A DNA stretch of 64,000 bases from Syngnathus acus (Eukaryota; Chordata; Actinopteri; Syngnathiformes; Syngnathidae): positions 3,838,912-3,902,911 of the forward strand of contig NC_051102.1 in the NCBI RefSeq assembly GCF_901709675.1, in the 5' to 3' direction. Of this stretch, positions 1 through 10,815 are shown piece after piece (the first letter of the stretch is position 1; every line of letters starts with the position of its first letter). The notes beneath the pieces are model-generated. The model was given only the letters and a program-made list of their open reading frames with translations. It made no database searches and was not told the origin of the DNA. The position numbers and the translations under genes were made by a program.

Positions 1-108
1 AAAAGTTAAAATGCAAACAATTTCAAAACAACAAAACTTGAGTAGCTTAACCCTAGATAATACCCCTTTTTAAAGGTTAAAGGCCATGTGTTTCGATATA
101 CCGTAATT

Positions 109-271
109 TTCGGACTATAAGTCGCGTTTTTTTTCATAGTTTGGGTGGGGGGGCGACTTATACTCAGGAGCGATTTATATACATATATATGGGGTTTTTT
201 CACTTTTTTGGGCATTTTATGGCTGGTGCGACTTATACTCCGGTGCGACTTATAGTCCGAAAATTACGGTA
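109..271. repeat. Short inverted-repeat element, CCGTAATTTT ends
   Basis: The two ends are near-perfect inverted repeats: the left reads TACCGTAATTTTCGGACTAT and the right is its complement, ending ATAGTCCGAAAATTACGGTA. Just inside, the word GGACTATAAGTCGC and its complement recur. There is no coding potential, so this is a non-autonomous (MITE-like) element. TA at each extreme may be part of the element or a TA target duplication. It lies in the trnau1ap intron beyond the last visible exon, about 90 bp from its splice donor. A sibling is at 34750-34867. Confidence 0.8.
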
Positions 272-361
272 ATAGTGTTTACGCACAGTGGAGTACTTTG
301 ATGAATGCGATGGCGTATTGGAGTATATGAGTATTTACATGTCAAATGATGATTAGCTTAC

Positions 362-3259
362 CTCTTTGCCACCGCAAGGCTGAGTCGGAGTGCCTTCCCC
401 GCAAGCACAATGCCCTGGCATTCCTCGATTGCCTTCTTCTGTTCATTTTCATCTCCAAACTTGACAAAGCCATAACCTCTGCAAGCAAACAACAGTCAGG
501 ACTCCTCTCAATGCCCCTGGACATTTGATACTTTTGAATTGAAAAGCAGCTAATATTGAGAACAGTATATAGATGGGTATTATTATAGTAGAACTGAAAC
601 TTGTGGTTTTACTTTTAACATGAAGTAGCATCACTTCAATTGTGAGTTGCTCTTGCTTAGCCTATATGGGGAAAACAATAGTTTTAGCATAAGACAAGAA
701 AACATTTCTTCAGGCTTCTAGTGAAAATGTCATCAAGGTCCCTTGTGTTGTTATCCAGAAGCTACTAAACAGAGACAAAAATTATTGTAAATCACTATGA
801 AAGCTTTGCAATTACACTGACCTACTGTGTAAAATCAGTCTACACCAGTGATTCTCAAAGTGGAGTAAGCGTACCAGTTCTTTCCAGTGGGTGGTATGCT
901 AAATAATTTTCAAATGCAATCCAACATCATGGTGGTACTTGCAAAATATGTGCAAAATATTTTTGAGTGGTACTTGTGAAAAGTTTGAGAACCACTAGCC
1001 ACATCCAAGTACAGATTTCATTGAAATGGAGTTGCAGTTGGGTCCTACTGCGAGTTGACATACTTGGAGTAGCCATATTGGTCTGTGACGACTTTGGCTC
1101 CCTTGCAGGAGGGAAAGTCCTTAAAGACATGGTGGAGCTGGTCATCATCCACCTCAGAGGATAAATCTCCAACAAACACTGAGAACTCTGGCCTTGGGGA
1201 AGTAGAAGGAAAGAGAAAAGTTTTTTTTTTTTTTTTTTACTTTGTCAATGCTGACAACACATTTGAACTAATCTCTACCTATTTTCAGGACATGCTGCAC
1301 AAAATGAATCACTTGATCAACAAGAAGGACATAAGTGGTCAGAGTTCTCAAACTTACCCTGCCTCCTGTCGTTTCCCATAGGTGGCAAAGTTTAGCTTAA
1401 ACTTCCGAGGCTGCAAATGGGAAAAGAGAACACACACTAAGCAAACCAGAATCGCTCAAAAATCCTGTAGTATAGCACTGATATTGCTGGGAATAAAGAG
1501 AGATGTTATTATGGTTATTTGTGTTTACATACCTCCTCCACCTAGACCAGCCTTTAGCCCATTCCTCTGTTAGTTGCTACCAGAGACTCTATTCACCAGC
1601 TTCAAACAAAGTTCATTCATGTACAAGCAGCCTCTTAGCAGCAGGTCGAGGGCAGTGGACAGCGGAACTCAGAAGCATGGCCCAGCTCACAGGGCCAACA
1701 GTAATTTGGTAGAAGTACTTTCATGCACCACTACACACTAAGTTTTTTCATATACCATGTGATTCATGGTTCAATCAAATATACTCACTACATTGTGAAC
1801 ATATGTCAACACAGAAAAATGCACACGTGTTATATTTGCCAGCAGAAAAGGAAAAATACCCCTACTGTACTACAGGGTCCAAACTGAAATCAAATCTTTT
1901 TACAAAGCAAACCACAATACAGGGACTTTTCTACTAGGGCTACAACTAACAATTATTTTAATAATCAATTAATCTGCAAATTAATCCACAAATCAGATTT
2001 GACAATGGAGTACAGTAATCCTAATAACATACAGATTACCACTGCGGAAAAGAGGAAAGTCAGTAGTATTCACACATACAATGGAGAAATGATGACATTC
2101 AGCAATTATTAAAGAAAAGGAATGTAAACAACTTGCAATGAGGGCATACCGGGTTTGAGCCAGGAACCAGTTTTCCATTTAGTCTTTGAACACAGCGGTC
2201 GACACTTGCTTCGTCTGCCATCTCCACAAAGCAGTAACCTGCAGAACCACTGAACAACACAACACAAACGTTAGAGAAAGGTGGAAAAATGTCATATGTT
2301 GAGACAATATGGACCTCTAGACTAGATTTCAGCAAAGCTCGAGGAGAAACCTGCGACAGCAAAGCCACAGGCCACTGATGTGTACTGTTATGTGTTTGGG
2401 GCCCTCTGGTGGGATGTGACAGAGTCACAGCTTAAGTGCAGCTCATTTCACTTTTAAATTAAGAATATGTGCATAAATATTTGTTTGGATGTATTTTATC
2501 AGATATTTTCTTATGTAACTCTCTAACACATTTTCACAGAATCATAGTGATGTAAAACAAAAATATTACACTGAATCGTGCATATTACCTTACAGGGTGC
2601 TATTAAATATATATATATTTTTTTTTTTTTTTGTTTTTTTTGTTTTGATAGACACATGTGGTCTTGATTGTAACGTTGATCATGATGGTAATACTTGGTG
2701 AGCTAAGTATTTTGGTAGATGACATATGTGGTTAAGAACCATTGCCATAAGAAATACTGTAACACGAATCTTTGAATATAGCCTACCCTGTTAACTTGTG
2801 AGTGATTATTTTTACTCCAAGCGGTGATTCCCCCATTGCAGTGAAGGCCTGTTTGACGAAGCTCTCATCCATGTACGGGTCCAACTATAGAAATGGGTGA
2901 TAAAAAAAAAATGCAACAACTGTATGCTACATCAATTGCAGCAAAAAAAAAAACTTACGTCATGTAAACAACAATTTTAGTTAACATTACAAAACATGGG
3001 AATTTAGAATTGGCATAGCAAATGGTTAGAGCTACGCATCGAGATGAAGTGATTAAGTGTTTATTGTAAGTGATTAATTTAATTTAAGTGATTGGTCTCA
3101 TACACAGAAAAAGCAATTACAATTTAACAAGACTGTGTCATGTTCGCCAGTGTCATGTTCGGAACTCGCTAAATTTAAAACTAGGCTAATGCTACAAACT
3201 GAAAAGACTTCAAGCATACATACATCACCCATCCAGAGACTCGTTTGTCTGTTAAACAT
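362..3259 (-). CDS. trnau1ap: tRNA selenocysteine 1-associated protein 1 (SECp43), 3' part outside window
   Basis: SECp43 binds selenocysteine tRNA and supports selenoprotein synthesis (family knowledge). Six coding exons on the minus strand join in phase: 3224-3259, 2787-2884, 2150-2249, 1358-1410, 1064-1192 and 362-478, 177 codons in all. The N terminus [20 protein letters not shown] matches the family start (SLWMGDLEPYMDE). RRM1 has its RNP1-like block AGYCFVEM; the basic linker is [14 protein letters not shown]2 has [15 protein letters not shown], then [11 protein letters not shown] and RLSLAVAKR. The exon 3 acceptor was set by phase and homology: TTCAG|TGG restores LTGGSAGYCF, whereas the nearer AG breaks the frame. 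The Tyr-rich C-terminal region and stop lie off the left edge. Fish may have two copies, and I cannot say which this is. Confidence 0.93.
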
Positions 3260-4405
3260 CTTGTTAAATGAAGTGGGGGGAAGTTGACGTCCAAAAGCTT
3301 GATTTGGAACTCGATCGAGGGTTTATTTTCTGCTTGGAGGCTCCTTCAGTGTTTTTGGTCTTGTTCTTGCTCTTCTTCGTCGTCTTCTTCTTCTCCTTCT
3401 TTTTCTTCTAATCGACTTCTATAATAGATACTGCCATCTGTAGTATTGGAGCGGAACAGCACCAACGACAGTTTTTATTGATTGTTTTGACGCAGCCGTC
3501 AACTCAAAATTGACATTTTCAAAACACTTAACGCAGAGGGCTAAACACATGCCACAGAGGTCAAAACGACACATTTTGTTTGCAAAAAGCAATACCGATG
3601 CCAAAATATTAAAAATATGGAACAAAAGCCAATTTTGCCTTCAAAAAATCAAACTTTAATTCAAGTGTATGAGCACCTCCAATCAATCATTACTACAAAA
3701 TACAGCACTCGTGTGAATCAGTGCACAATTGCTTGTCATATGACTGTACATGCCAGTGCCGTTTGTAGTCAAATTTGCCCTCTTGCAAAAAATGCATCCA
3801 GAATAAGATGTGCTTTGATATTTCTGATATTTTAATTTCTTTTTACAGATATTTTATTGATTACATTCTTTTTTGGGACTGTGTTTGACAAATAAAATAT
3901 CCACACAGAGAATACATGGAAATAAAAATAAAAACATTACTGTGTGAGAAATTAGGAGGAAAAAAAAGTATTTTACAGTGAAGAATCCATGCTTGCCAAG
4001 AATAACACAGGTCTGAAGACTGATTGCTATATCCCAGTTTCTTCAAACAAGTCAAAGCAATCAATAAAAACTGTAATAAGATTGACGGGCTACACACCTA
4101 CCGCTGAGGAAAGTAGGTCATGTTAGGAAACCAAGCCATGTTTGTCACAGCAGGGGGCTTGGATTAGGTGCTCAGGTGACACAAAGAGCTATGGTTGTTC
4201 AGGAAATATGCTCTGAAACTATTTCCAATCAATTTGATTTCTTAATTAGACTAACTTGAATGTGCATATTTTTTGTTTGTTTCGATGTTACTTTTTAGAA
4301 TTAAATTTGACATACAAAGCTCCTTTAAAAAAAAAAATCAAGGAAGAGGTGTGTGAGAGAAAGGGAGGAGCTCTCAGGTTGGATTGGTAGAGAGGGTTAT
4401 TGGTG
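3260..4405. other. Divergent intergenic region between trnau1ap and the unknown gene
   Basis: This holds the presumed 5' UTR and promoter of trnau1ap (minus strand) and of the plus-strand gene from about 4406. A pyrimidine-rich run of CTT/CTC units lies at 3357-3420. No ORF here looks real; the 68 to 78 codon frames lack family resemblance or codon bias. Confidence 0.5.
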
Positions 4406-5574
4406 ATGTTTAGGTCAATGAGAGAAGCAGTGGGAATTAAAATACATTTGCAAATGAGGATGGCCCTCCAGCTCTATATGACAACATATAGGGAGCAGTT
4501 TGCCTCTCCTGGGAATGTGGAACGAATCCAACTTCAACCAACTTCTGCCCACAGAAGAAACAACCCGCACCCTCAACCGGTAAGAGGCTGAGTAGATGAT
4601 TTCACAATAAAGGACTATAACATGGCTCACGAATTTAATACAATTTCAATTAACTATAGTTACTCAATATAATTGTGAGAACCTGTGTAAATCTGTTTCA
4701 ATGTTGTCTCATTTTATTATTATGTAATAAACATAATGAAAAGAACAATATCTGTTAAGTCAAAATTTCAGATATATTCTACTCTGCTGAGGCAGTAGAA
4801 ATGTTTAAACCCAATGAATCAGCTAACAAATACAGTAATGAAAGTATAATGATGTGTATATCTTTGATATATTCATTAGAAACTATCAATTGAAAAATAA
4901 CTTTTACACACAGTGAAAAAGTATTTCTTATTGCTACTAAGTTGTCTTAGGTTGTTTTTGCAATCTCTGTATAATGTATATGACTTGGATATTTATTACT
5001 CCTTTATTTATGCTGTTGCCTTGGCAGGACTTTCTTTTCCCCCGTCTTTTTAAAAAGCAGAACAAACAGTCACACAAACCACTTACACCTTTACCCCCTG
5101 TGGAGGCTGGCTGTCAACCATTCCCCCCTGTCACACAACTGTCATTCTATAGCCCAGTAAGAACTTGTCCTGTCAGCCCTGACAGGATTGTGGGCTCAAG
5201 CAAAACACAGCACATGCAAGCCATAAACCCATCTGCAGTTCAAGAGCTGCCCTCTATTGCCCGGCAGCCGAAACTATCATATACCACTGGCAACTGCGTC
5301 AAGCTGAAGAAAATATCAAGGTAATTTTTTTTTTTTTTTATCTCAAACTATGGTTTTGATGGTGATCCAGATATGACATTTGACACACAAAAACAACAAA
5401 CAAACAAACAAACCTAGTTTGTGCATCCAAACTAAAATTGATCAAGCTATTAATGACTATTTGTTTTATTGGTTTATCAACAGTGGGTGTGCCAGCTGTT
5501 TCCATGTGGTGAAGCCCTACCAAGCCAGTCACTATGTCATACACCCGCAGTTTCTATCTGAATGCCGCCATTAG
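4406..5574 (+). CDS. Uncharacterised three-exon protein, about 185 aa
   Basis: I do not recognise this protein. Three exons join in phase: ..-4579 (donor CCG|GTAAGA), 5028-5320 (acceptor after TTGCCTTGGCAG, donor AAG|GTAATT) and 5484-5574 (acceptor ATCAACAG, stop TAG). The start is uncertain: in-frame ATGs occur at 4406, 4418, 4454 and 4460, and an upstream exon is possible. The product is soluble, proline-rich and basic, with no signal peptide, membrane segment or known catalytic motif. Notable stretches are LYMTTYREQFASP near the N terminus, RRNNPHPQPDFLFPRLFKK across the first junction, a middle rich in P and S, and KPYQASHYVIHPQFLSEC at the C terminus. Composition and tyrosine-spaced motifs recall small ciliary or sperm microtubule-lumen proteins, but this is a guess. 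A poly(A) signal follows at 5984. Confidence 0.6.
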
Positions 5575-5983
5575 GATGATCTTCAGGAAATACTTGATGA
5601 GTGGAGCATCCTAAGAAATATTTTACCACTTCTTTTTTTCGTGCAATAACAGTACAGTGTTGTTGGCTGCACAACAGAACATTTAACTTTGTTGCAAAAT
5701 ATGCAGTTAAAAATTGCACTTTACACTTATGTCCAAATACTGTCTAATTTTTACTTTTAAAAATATCAATTTAATATGAGATCATGTCAATGATTGTGTC
5801 TACTTCAAAAAGCAAAATTTCCTGTTATATAATGGACAATAATCACATACTAAATTAAAACAAACCATTAACTGCATAGAAATGTTTTATTTTCATCTTC
5901 TTAACTTTTGTATTCAACTTTTAATGTGTGGTATTTTCACCTTCGGTGTTCTGTTTGACTGTGTAATTGGTGATCAATGTGGA

Positions 5984-5989
5984 AATAAA
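5984..5989 (+). promoter_or_regulatory. Poly(A) signal of the unknown gene
   Basis: AATAAA lies 410 bp after the stop at 5574. Downstream (6033 onward) is a T/G-rich stretch. It ends the plus-strand gene just before the convergent dad1 3' end. Confidence 0.5.
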
Positions 5990-6155
5990 GTGAAATGTTG
6001 AATGATATTTCAGATCAAGTTAATATAAAGGTTAGTGTATATTGCTTCTCCCGAGCTGCTTTAAAATGAACCCCAGATCAGAAGAATGAATACATGTGTA
6101 CACTGAACAAGAGTGTAAAGACACCACCATTTCAAAGTTGTCATTTTGTTTAAAT

Positions 6156-6161
6156 TTTATT
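6156..6161 (-). promoter_or_regulatory. dad1: Poly(A) signal of dad1 (minus strand)
   Basis: TTTATT on the plus strand is AATAAA on the minus strand. It lies at the end of a probable 3' UTR exon (about 6156-6331, acceptor TTGCTTATAG at 6332), joined to the stop-containing exon, whose donor is GGAAG|GTGTGT at 6639. A 3' UTR intron also occurs in mammalian DAD1. Confidence 0.55.
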
Positions 6162-6676
6162 TCTATGCCTCAGTGCAAGGTAATGATAACAAATTCAAAC
6201 GTAAAAAAAAGAATTCAACCATCATCTGTAAGAAATTGTGACATTCATCGATGCAATTTTCCCACGAAGATGTACAAAAGCAGATGTGGACTTGTCGAGA
6301 ATATTCCTTTCCATCTTCTTCTCGTATGCATCTATAAGCAAAGCAAAGTCTAATTAGCAACACAGGATATATGATTAGTCAACAAGAGGTTCCAGAGAAA
6401 GCCAACAGCTAGTCCTGAGTTATTAATATCCTATCAATATCAGAACATGATCTGAATGTTTCGCCCATGAGAAAGATACAAGGTGACTTGTACCACACGT
6501 GTTATAACATGTATTTTTATAGTGACAGCATATTTAGCCGTGATCTCTTGTCAGTTTCTAAAATTGTCCTACACGTGATATAGTCGCAAACGTTATTATG
6601 ATGCTCATTGTAAATTCTGTAAAGTGTCAAACACACACCTTCCACCAAGGTGATACTGGCAGTCATAGAAAAATGT

Positions 6677-7243
6677 TCAGCCAATGAAGTTCATGACAAC
6701 GAGATGCAGAACAGTGTGGGCGAACAGAAAGTCAGCAAAGGCTCTCTCTGGTGAGATGGACAAGAAGTCTCCTTTGTTGTGAGGGTTGATCTGGATACGA
6801 AGACACACTTGAGAGACATAAGACATACACAAAATTAATGAATTGTGTTACATATTCTCTGCAAATAGTTTAAGAACATTATTTCTGCATAATTTGCAAG
6901 GTACCAACAAACCAAGGGGCGGACCTAGCCTTTCATTGCCGTAAAAATGGCGACTATCGGTAAACTGGGTTAAGTTCGATTACAAAAAAAAATTCCATTC
7001 AGTGCTGGATAAACTATTTAATGAAAGTTTACCTGCGAGAATGAAAGAGCCAACGCATGAGATGAAGCCAGAAAGAAAACTGTTGAAGGGGAATGTTCCA
7101 ACGAGCAGACAGTAAAGAAACTGCAGCGCTCCCGTCAGCATGATGTACAACAAATATGCATCCACCACTTTCAACTTATTGGGCGTCGTCGAGGTATATT
7201 CTTCAAGAAACCGAGAAATAACTGATAAAACTGAAGCCGACAT
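6677..7243 (-). CDS. dad1: DAD1, oligosaccharyltransferase subunit
   Basis: DAD1 is a small ER-membrane subunit of the oligosaccharyltransferase complex, needed for co-translational N-glycosylation; its loss triggers apoptosis (family knowledge). Two coding exons, 7033-7243 and 6677-6807, join in phase 1 to give 113 aa, the exact usual length. The start [16 protein letters not shown] and the block [20 protein letters not shown] are nearly invariant in vertebrates. The C terminus reads [20 protein letters not shown] then MNFIG and stop. Three hydrophobic segments are visible: [19 protein letters not shown], the FLSGFISC segment and the C-terminal FADFLF..MNFIG segment. The gene is divergent from abhd4, as in mammals, with about 1.35 kb between the dad1 start and the first found abhd4 coding exon. 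No defects are seen. Confidence 0.97.
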
Positions 7244-8590
7244 TGTTGCGTTTCAATTATTTGGTCAAGTGCGCTCGTCAATAGCAGTGCAAATGATGCA
7301 GTTACGCTACGTGTCCGTAAAACACGGAAATGGTCATAGTGCAACAGTAAATGTAATCCGGTCACAACATTTAGTAGGAACGAAAGGACAACGATCAACG
7401 GCAGGATGCATTTGATGGGTCGCGCTACAAAGATGGCGTCATAATGGAGCACTGATGTGCCACTCTGACACATTTTAACAAAACTGTATTTTAACAACTC
7501 TCTTCTGACAAAATGATATTGAACATTCAAAATAACAATTCCACCCGCCTTTAATGAGTTGTTAATATGTTGCAGATTGTGGCATTACGGGAGGAAAGTT
7601 TGTGGTGAGAAACGCCTCCATGATTTTAAAAGTGACTGTCGCGTGAGCGATCTTTATATTTGTCAATCTTTGTCTTAGGTCAGCTGACCCAGGAATGCAC
7701 AAGTTACCAAACATTGTAATAGGTAGCTCATGACGAGACAGTGACAGAAAGACGCATGCCCAAATAACCACAATAACTTTACTTAATTTTGTATGCAGTC
7801 ACCAGGATACATCTATGAATGGATCCTACTCCTACGGCACCGGTAGCATTGCAAAACGATTGCGAGACAGAGTAAGAAATGTCACTGCTGTACTAGTTTG
7901 ATTACGTCACAGACTGACAGGAGGAAAGACGCGTGTGAATGTTTGTGTTTTGTGTGTGAGAGAGAGACTGACGATGTCGATTCTTAGGGTTGATTAAAAT
8001 GTGGGAAACTGGTTAATCATTTTGGTAATGGCCCCAATTTAATAGTGTTTTGAAATTTATTTTATGCTGTTTGTAATCATTAGCATTATACTGTTTTTCA
8101 GAATGTTCTTAAAGAAGAATTAAGCAAAAACTTTTCGGGGGTGAGGGCATTTAAATACCTTCTTTTTTAATTGATAAAATGCATCTATCTGTACGAACCA
8201 CAACCTTTGAAATACCTCAAACCAAGATAAGCTTATAGAGCTGTGCTCAGGTTGAAGGCCATGGGGGGGTATACGTGTACTGATAGTGAAAGAAGAAATA
8301 TGGTATTGTTTTGCAATATTTGAGCTCCCAGACAGTGTAACCATAAAATGGAACATATATATAATACTAGGAAAAGGTCAAATGTACTGAACAACATGCA
8401 TATCATGTCCACTGATAATCATTTGCACCAAGAAGTACTTACTAGTTAAACTGTTTTTTACTGACAGCATGGGGCTTTGCCCTAATGTGATTTGTAGTGT
8501 AATCTTTGGACCTGCCCAAGTATTGAAGCAAAACATACTGTATACTGTAATGCTTTATTTATTTGTGTTTGCTTTGTATTTATTTATCAG
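7244..8590. promoter_or_regulatory. Shared dad1/abhd4 divergent promoter interval and abhd4 5' region
   Basis: The two genes transcribe away from this 1.35 kb. It should hold the dad1 promoter, the abhd4 promoter and the abhd4 first exon. That exon could not be placed: it must end two bases into a codon to match the 8591 acceptor. The ATGs at 7815 and 7819 end at a plausible donor (CACCG|GTAGCA) in the wrong phase. The region is richer in CpG (around 7420-7440 and 7840-7990) than its surroundings. Confidence 0.45.
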
Positions 8591-10815
8591 GTCGAGTTCT
8601 ATTTGGAGCTGGTGGCCTTCGTGGCGTCCAACGTCCATGTCTCTATTGAAGGCTACAGAGAGCAAGATTCTTAGTTGTATGGTCACACACCTCCCGACAT
8701 AACACACCAATATTTTGTTTCTTCTCATACAAGTATAAAAGTTTGAGCATCTCATTAAACTTGCAGAGAGACGGAGAGAGAAATATGGAAAATGTATGGT
8801 TGTTGGAGAGAAACTAGTCTGCTGAGTACCATGCTATTGTGAAAGCAGATTGTTGTTGCTACATCTCATGTAGTATTAAATTGCAGTAGACTGTGGTGAT
8901 GATTAACCTAGGCAAGTGTATCGCACAGCTTTCTTGACACCCTTCATAGATTTTTTTTTTCTGGTTGCAGGTATTCAAAATAATCTATGGGCCAGGTTTG
9001 TGACCCTTCCAACTCAAGATCGAATATGGACTCTGACCCTGACAAACAAAGTGGTTCCAAAGCCTGTAGAGCAAGGTAGTACCTCTGCCTATCCTTTTTT
9101 TCCCCATTGTTTGTCAGAGTGCAACAGGCAGCATTCTTTATGTATCTTCTCCCAAACACTTGCAAGTTGTTCTGGTTGACGTCTTCTCCACCTTTTACTG
9201 TATATGAAGTCAGAGAAACACCAAAACACCTCAAAATTGACATCACCTTTAGGGATTTTAGCTCAGCGTTGACATATCCTAGGGAAATTAAATTAATATT
9301 GAAAGATAATTGGTTTATTTATAACAAATTAAAAAATTTTGAAATTATTGAAAATTGTGATGATTCATATGCACCTGCACATGTCTTAGATTCCAAAATG
9401 CCGCTGGTGATGGTCCATGGCTTTGGAGGAGGGGTAGGCCTATGGATTCGGAATCTGGATGCACTGTGCCGGTCACGGCCTGTTTATGCCTTCGACCTCC
9501 TTGGCTTTGGCAGGAGCTCCAGGCCGTCTTTCCCTTCTGATGCTTCCAAAGCAGAAGAGCAATTTGTCAACTCCATAGAGCAGTGGAGAGAATCTGTTGG
9601 TGTGGAGAACATGATTCTGTTGGGCCACAGCTTGGGCGGGTACCTGGCTACATCCTATGCCATCCAATACCCTTCAAGGTAATTATAAAAGTTCTAGTAT
9701 TTAGGTGGGTGGGTCATATAGATTGGGAGGGATTTTCTTTTTTTCCTAAATAACTCTGCCTAGAGCCCTCTGAGCTGGACTTTTCAAATAATCTTACAAA
9801 TGCACTAGCAATAAGTCTTGCATTAGTGTTAAGTACTGTGTTCTCTTCCAGAGTGTCTCATCTTATCCTGGTTGATCCATGGGGTTTCCCTGAGAGACCG
9901 CAGATCCAGGAGAACCAAAGTCAGGCCACAGAATTGGTCAAAAGGCCATCCCCACCTAACTGGGTGAAAGCTATTCTTTCCGTAGTTTCCCTCTTCAATC
10001 CTCTGGCTGTCATCAGAGCAGCAGGTCCATGGGGTGAGACATAATCCCTATGCACTCGAATTCTATGTGGCATGTAACCCATCCTCTTACCTCACAGCGT
10101 GTTGCTTCTTCAGGTCCAGGATTGGTGAACCGATTTCGTCCTGATTTCAAAAGAAAATTTGAAGATCTGTTTGATGATGACACCATGACACAGTATATCT
10201 ACCACTGTAACGCACAGCCGCCGAGGTATGTCGACACACTGTTACGTACAGGATGAGACCCAATATTCAATTTCTGGTCCTCATGCACACCCCCAATGTG
10301 CACCCCTCATTATTTTCAAAAGACTATTTCTTAATTTTTTTCACTTTTCTGTTCTCAGCGGCGAGGTGGGTTTCCGGGCCATGGCTGAGTCTTTGGGTTG
10401 GGCAAAGAGACCCATGCTGCAGCGAGTCCATCTGTTACCCAACTCCATGCCGCTTACCATACTCTATGGCGCCCAATCGTGGGTTGATAGTTCCTCTGGG
10501 GACAAAGTGGTCCAGGTTAGGAGTCCTGCTCACACCAAAGTGCTGGTAAGTGCAGCAGTTATCAAATTATCAACCATATATTGGATGTCGTGATTCAAAT
10601 TAGTGTCACTTGACTCTAGTTTGTTACACTATTTATTAAGGAAACTTATGTTGCTTATAATGATAATTTTGTTTTTGTTCATCCATCAATCCATTTATAA
10701 TATTGAAATTTGTTATACTCCGTAGCTGATAAATGATGCCTCTCACCACGTTTATGCCGACCAACCGGAGAAGTTCAACAAAGTGGTCGAAAATATATGC
10801 AACTCTGTTAACTGA
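8591..10815 (+). CDS. abhd4: ABHD4, N-acyl phospholipid lipase, first coding exon missing
   Basis: ABHD4 is an alpha/beta hydrolase that deacylates N-acyl-phosphatidylethanolamines on the route to N-acylethanolamines (family knowledge). Seven exons join in phase: 8591-8676, 8971-9075, 9390-9678, 9852-10033, 10114-10225, 10359-10545 and 10726-10815 (TGA), 350 codons. Visible landmarks are [13 protein letters not shown], the oxyanion loop [27 protein letters not shown], the nucleophile elbow GHSLGG (Ser present, so ABHD4-type rather than the Asn-bearing ABHD5), [11 protein letters not shown] and the C-terminal SHHVYADQP with catalytic His and the HxxxxD motif. The first exon donor AGTT|GTATGG was chosen because it restores ILSCIQNNLW against family ILQCLQNKF. 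A family N-terminal exon of about ten residues should lie in 7800-8500. Confidence 0.95.

Noticed and set aside
9107-9389. Open frame upstream of and running into abhd4 exon 9390-9678, with an RT-like looking DFSSAL word
   Set aside because: It is intron sequence (314 bp, bounded by GT and AG, not a multiple of three). Retention from exon 3 would meet a stop, and the short word resemblance to LINE reverse transcriptase is not supported around it.
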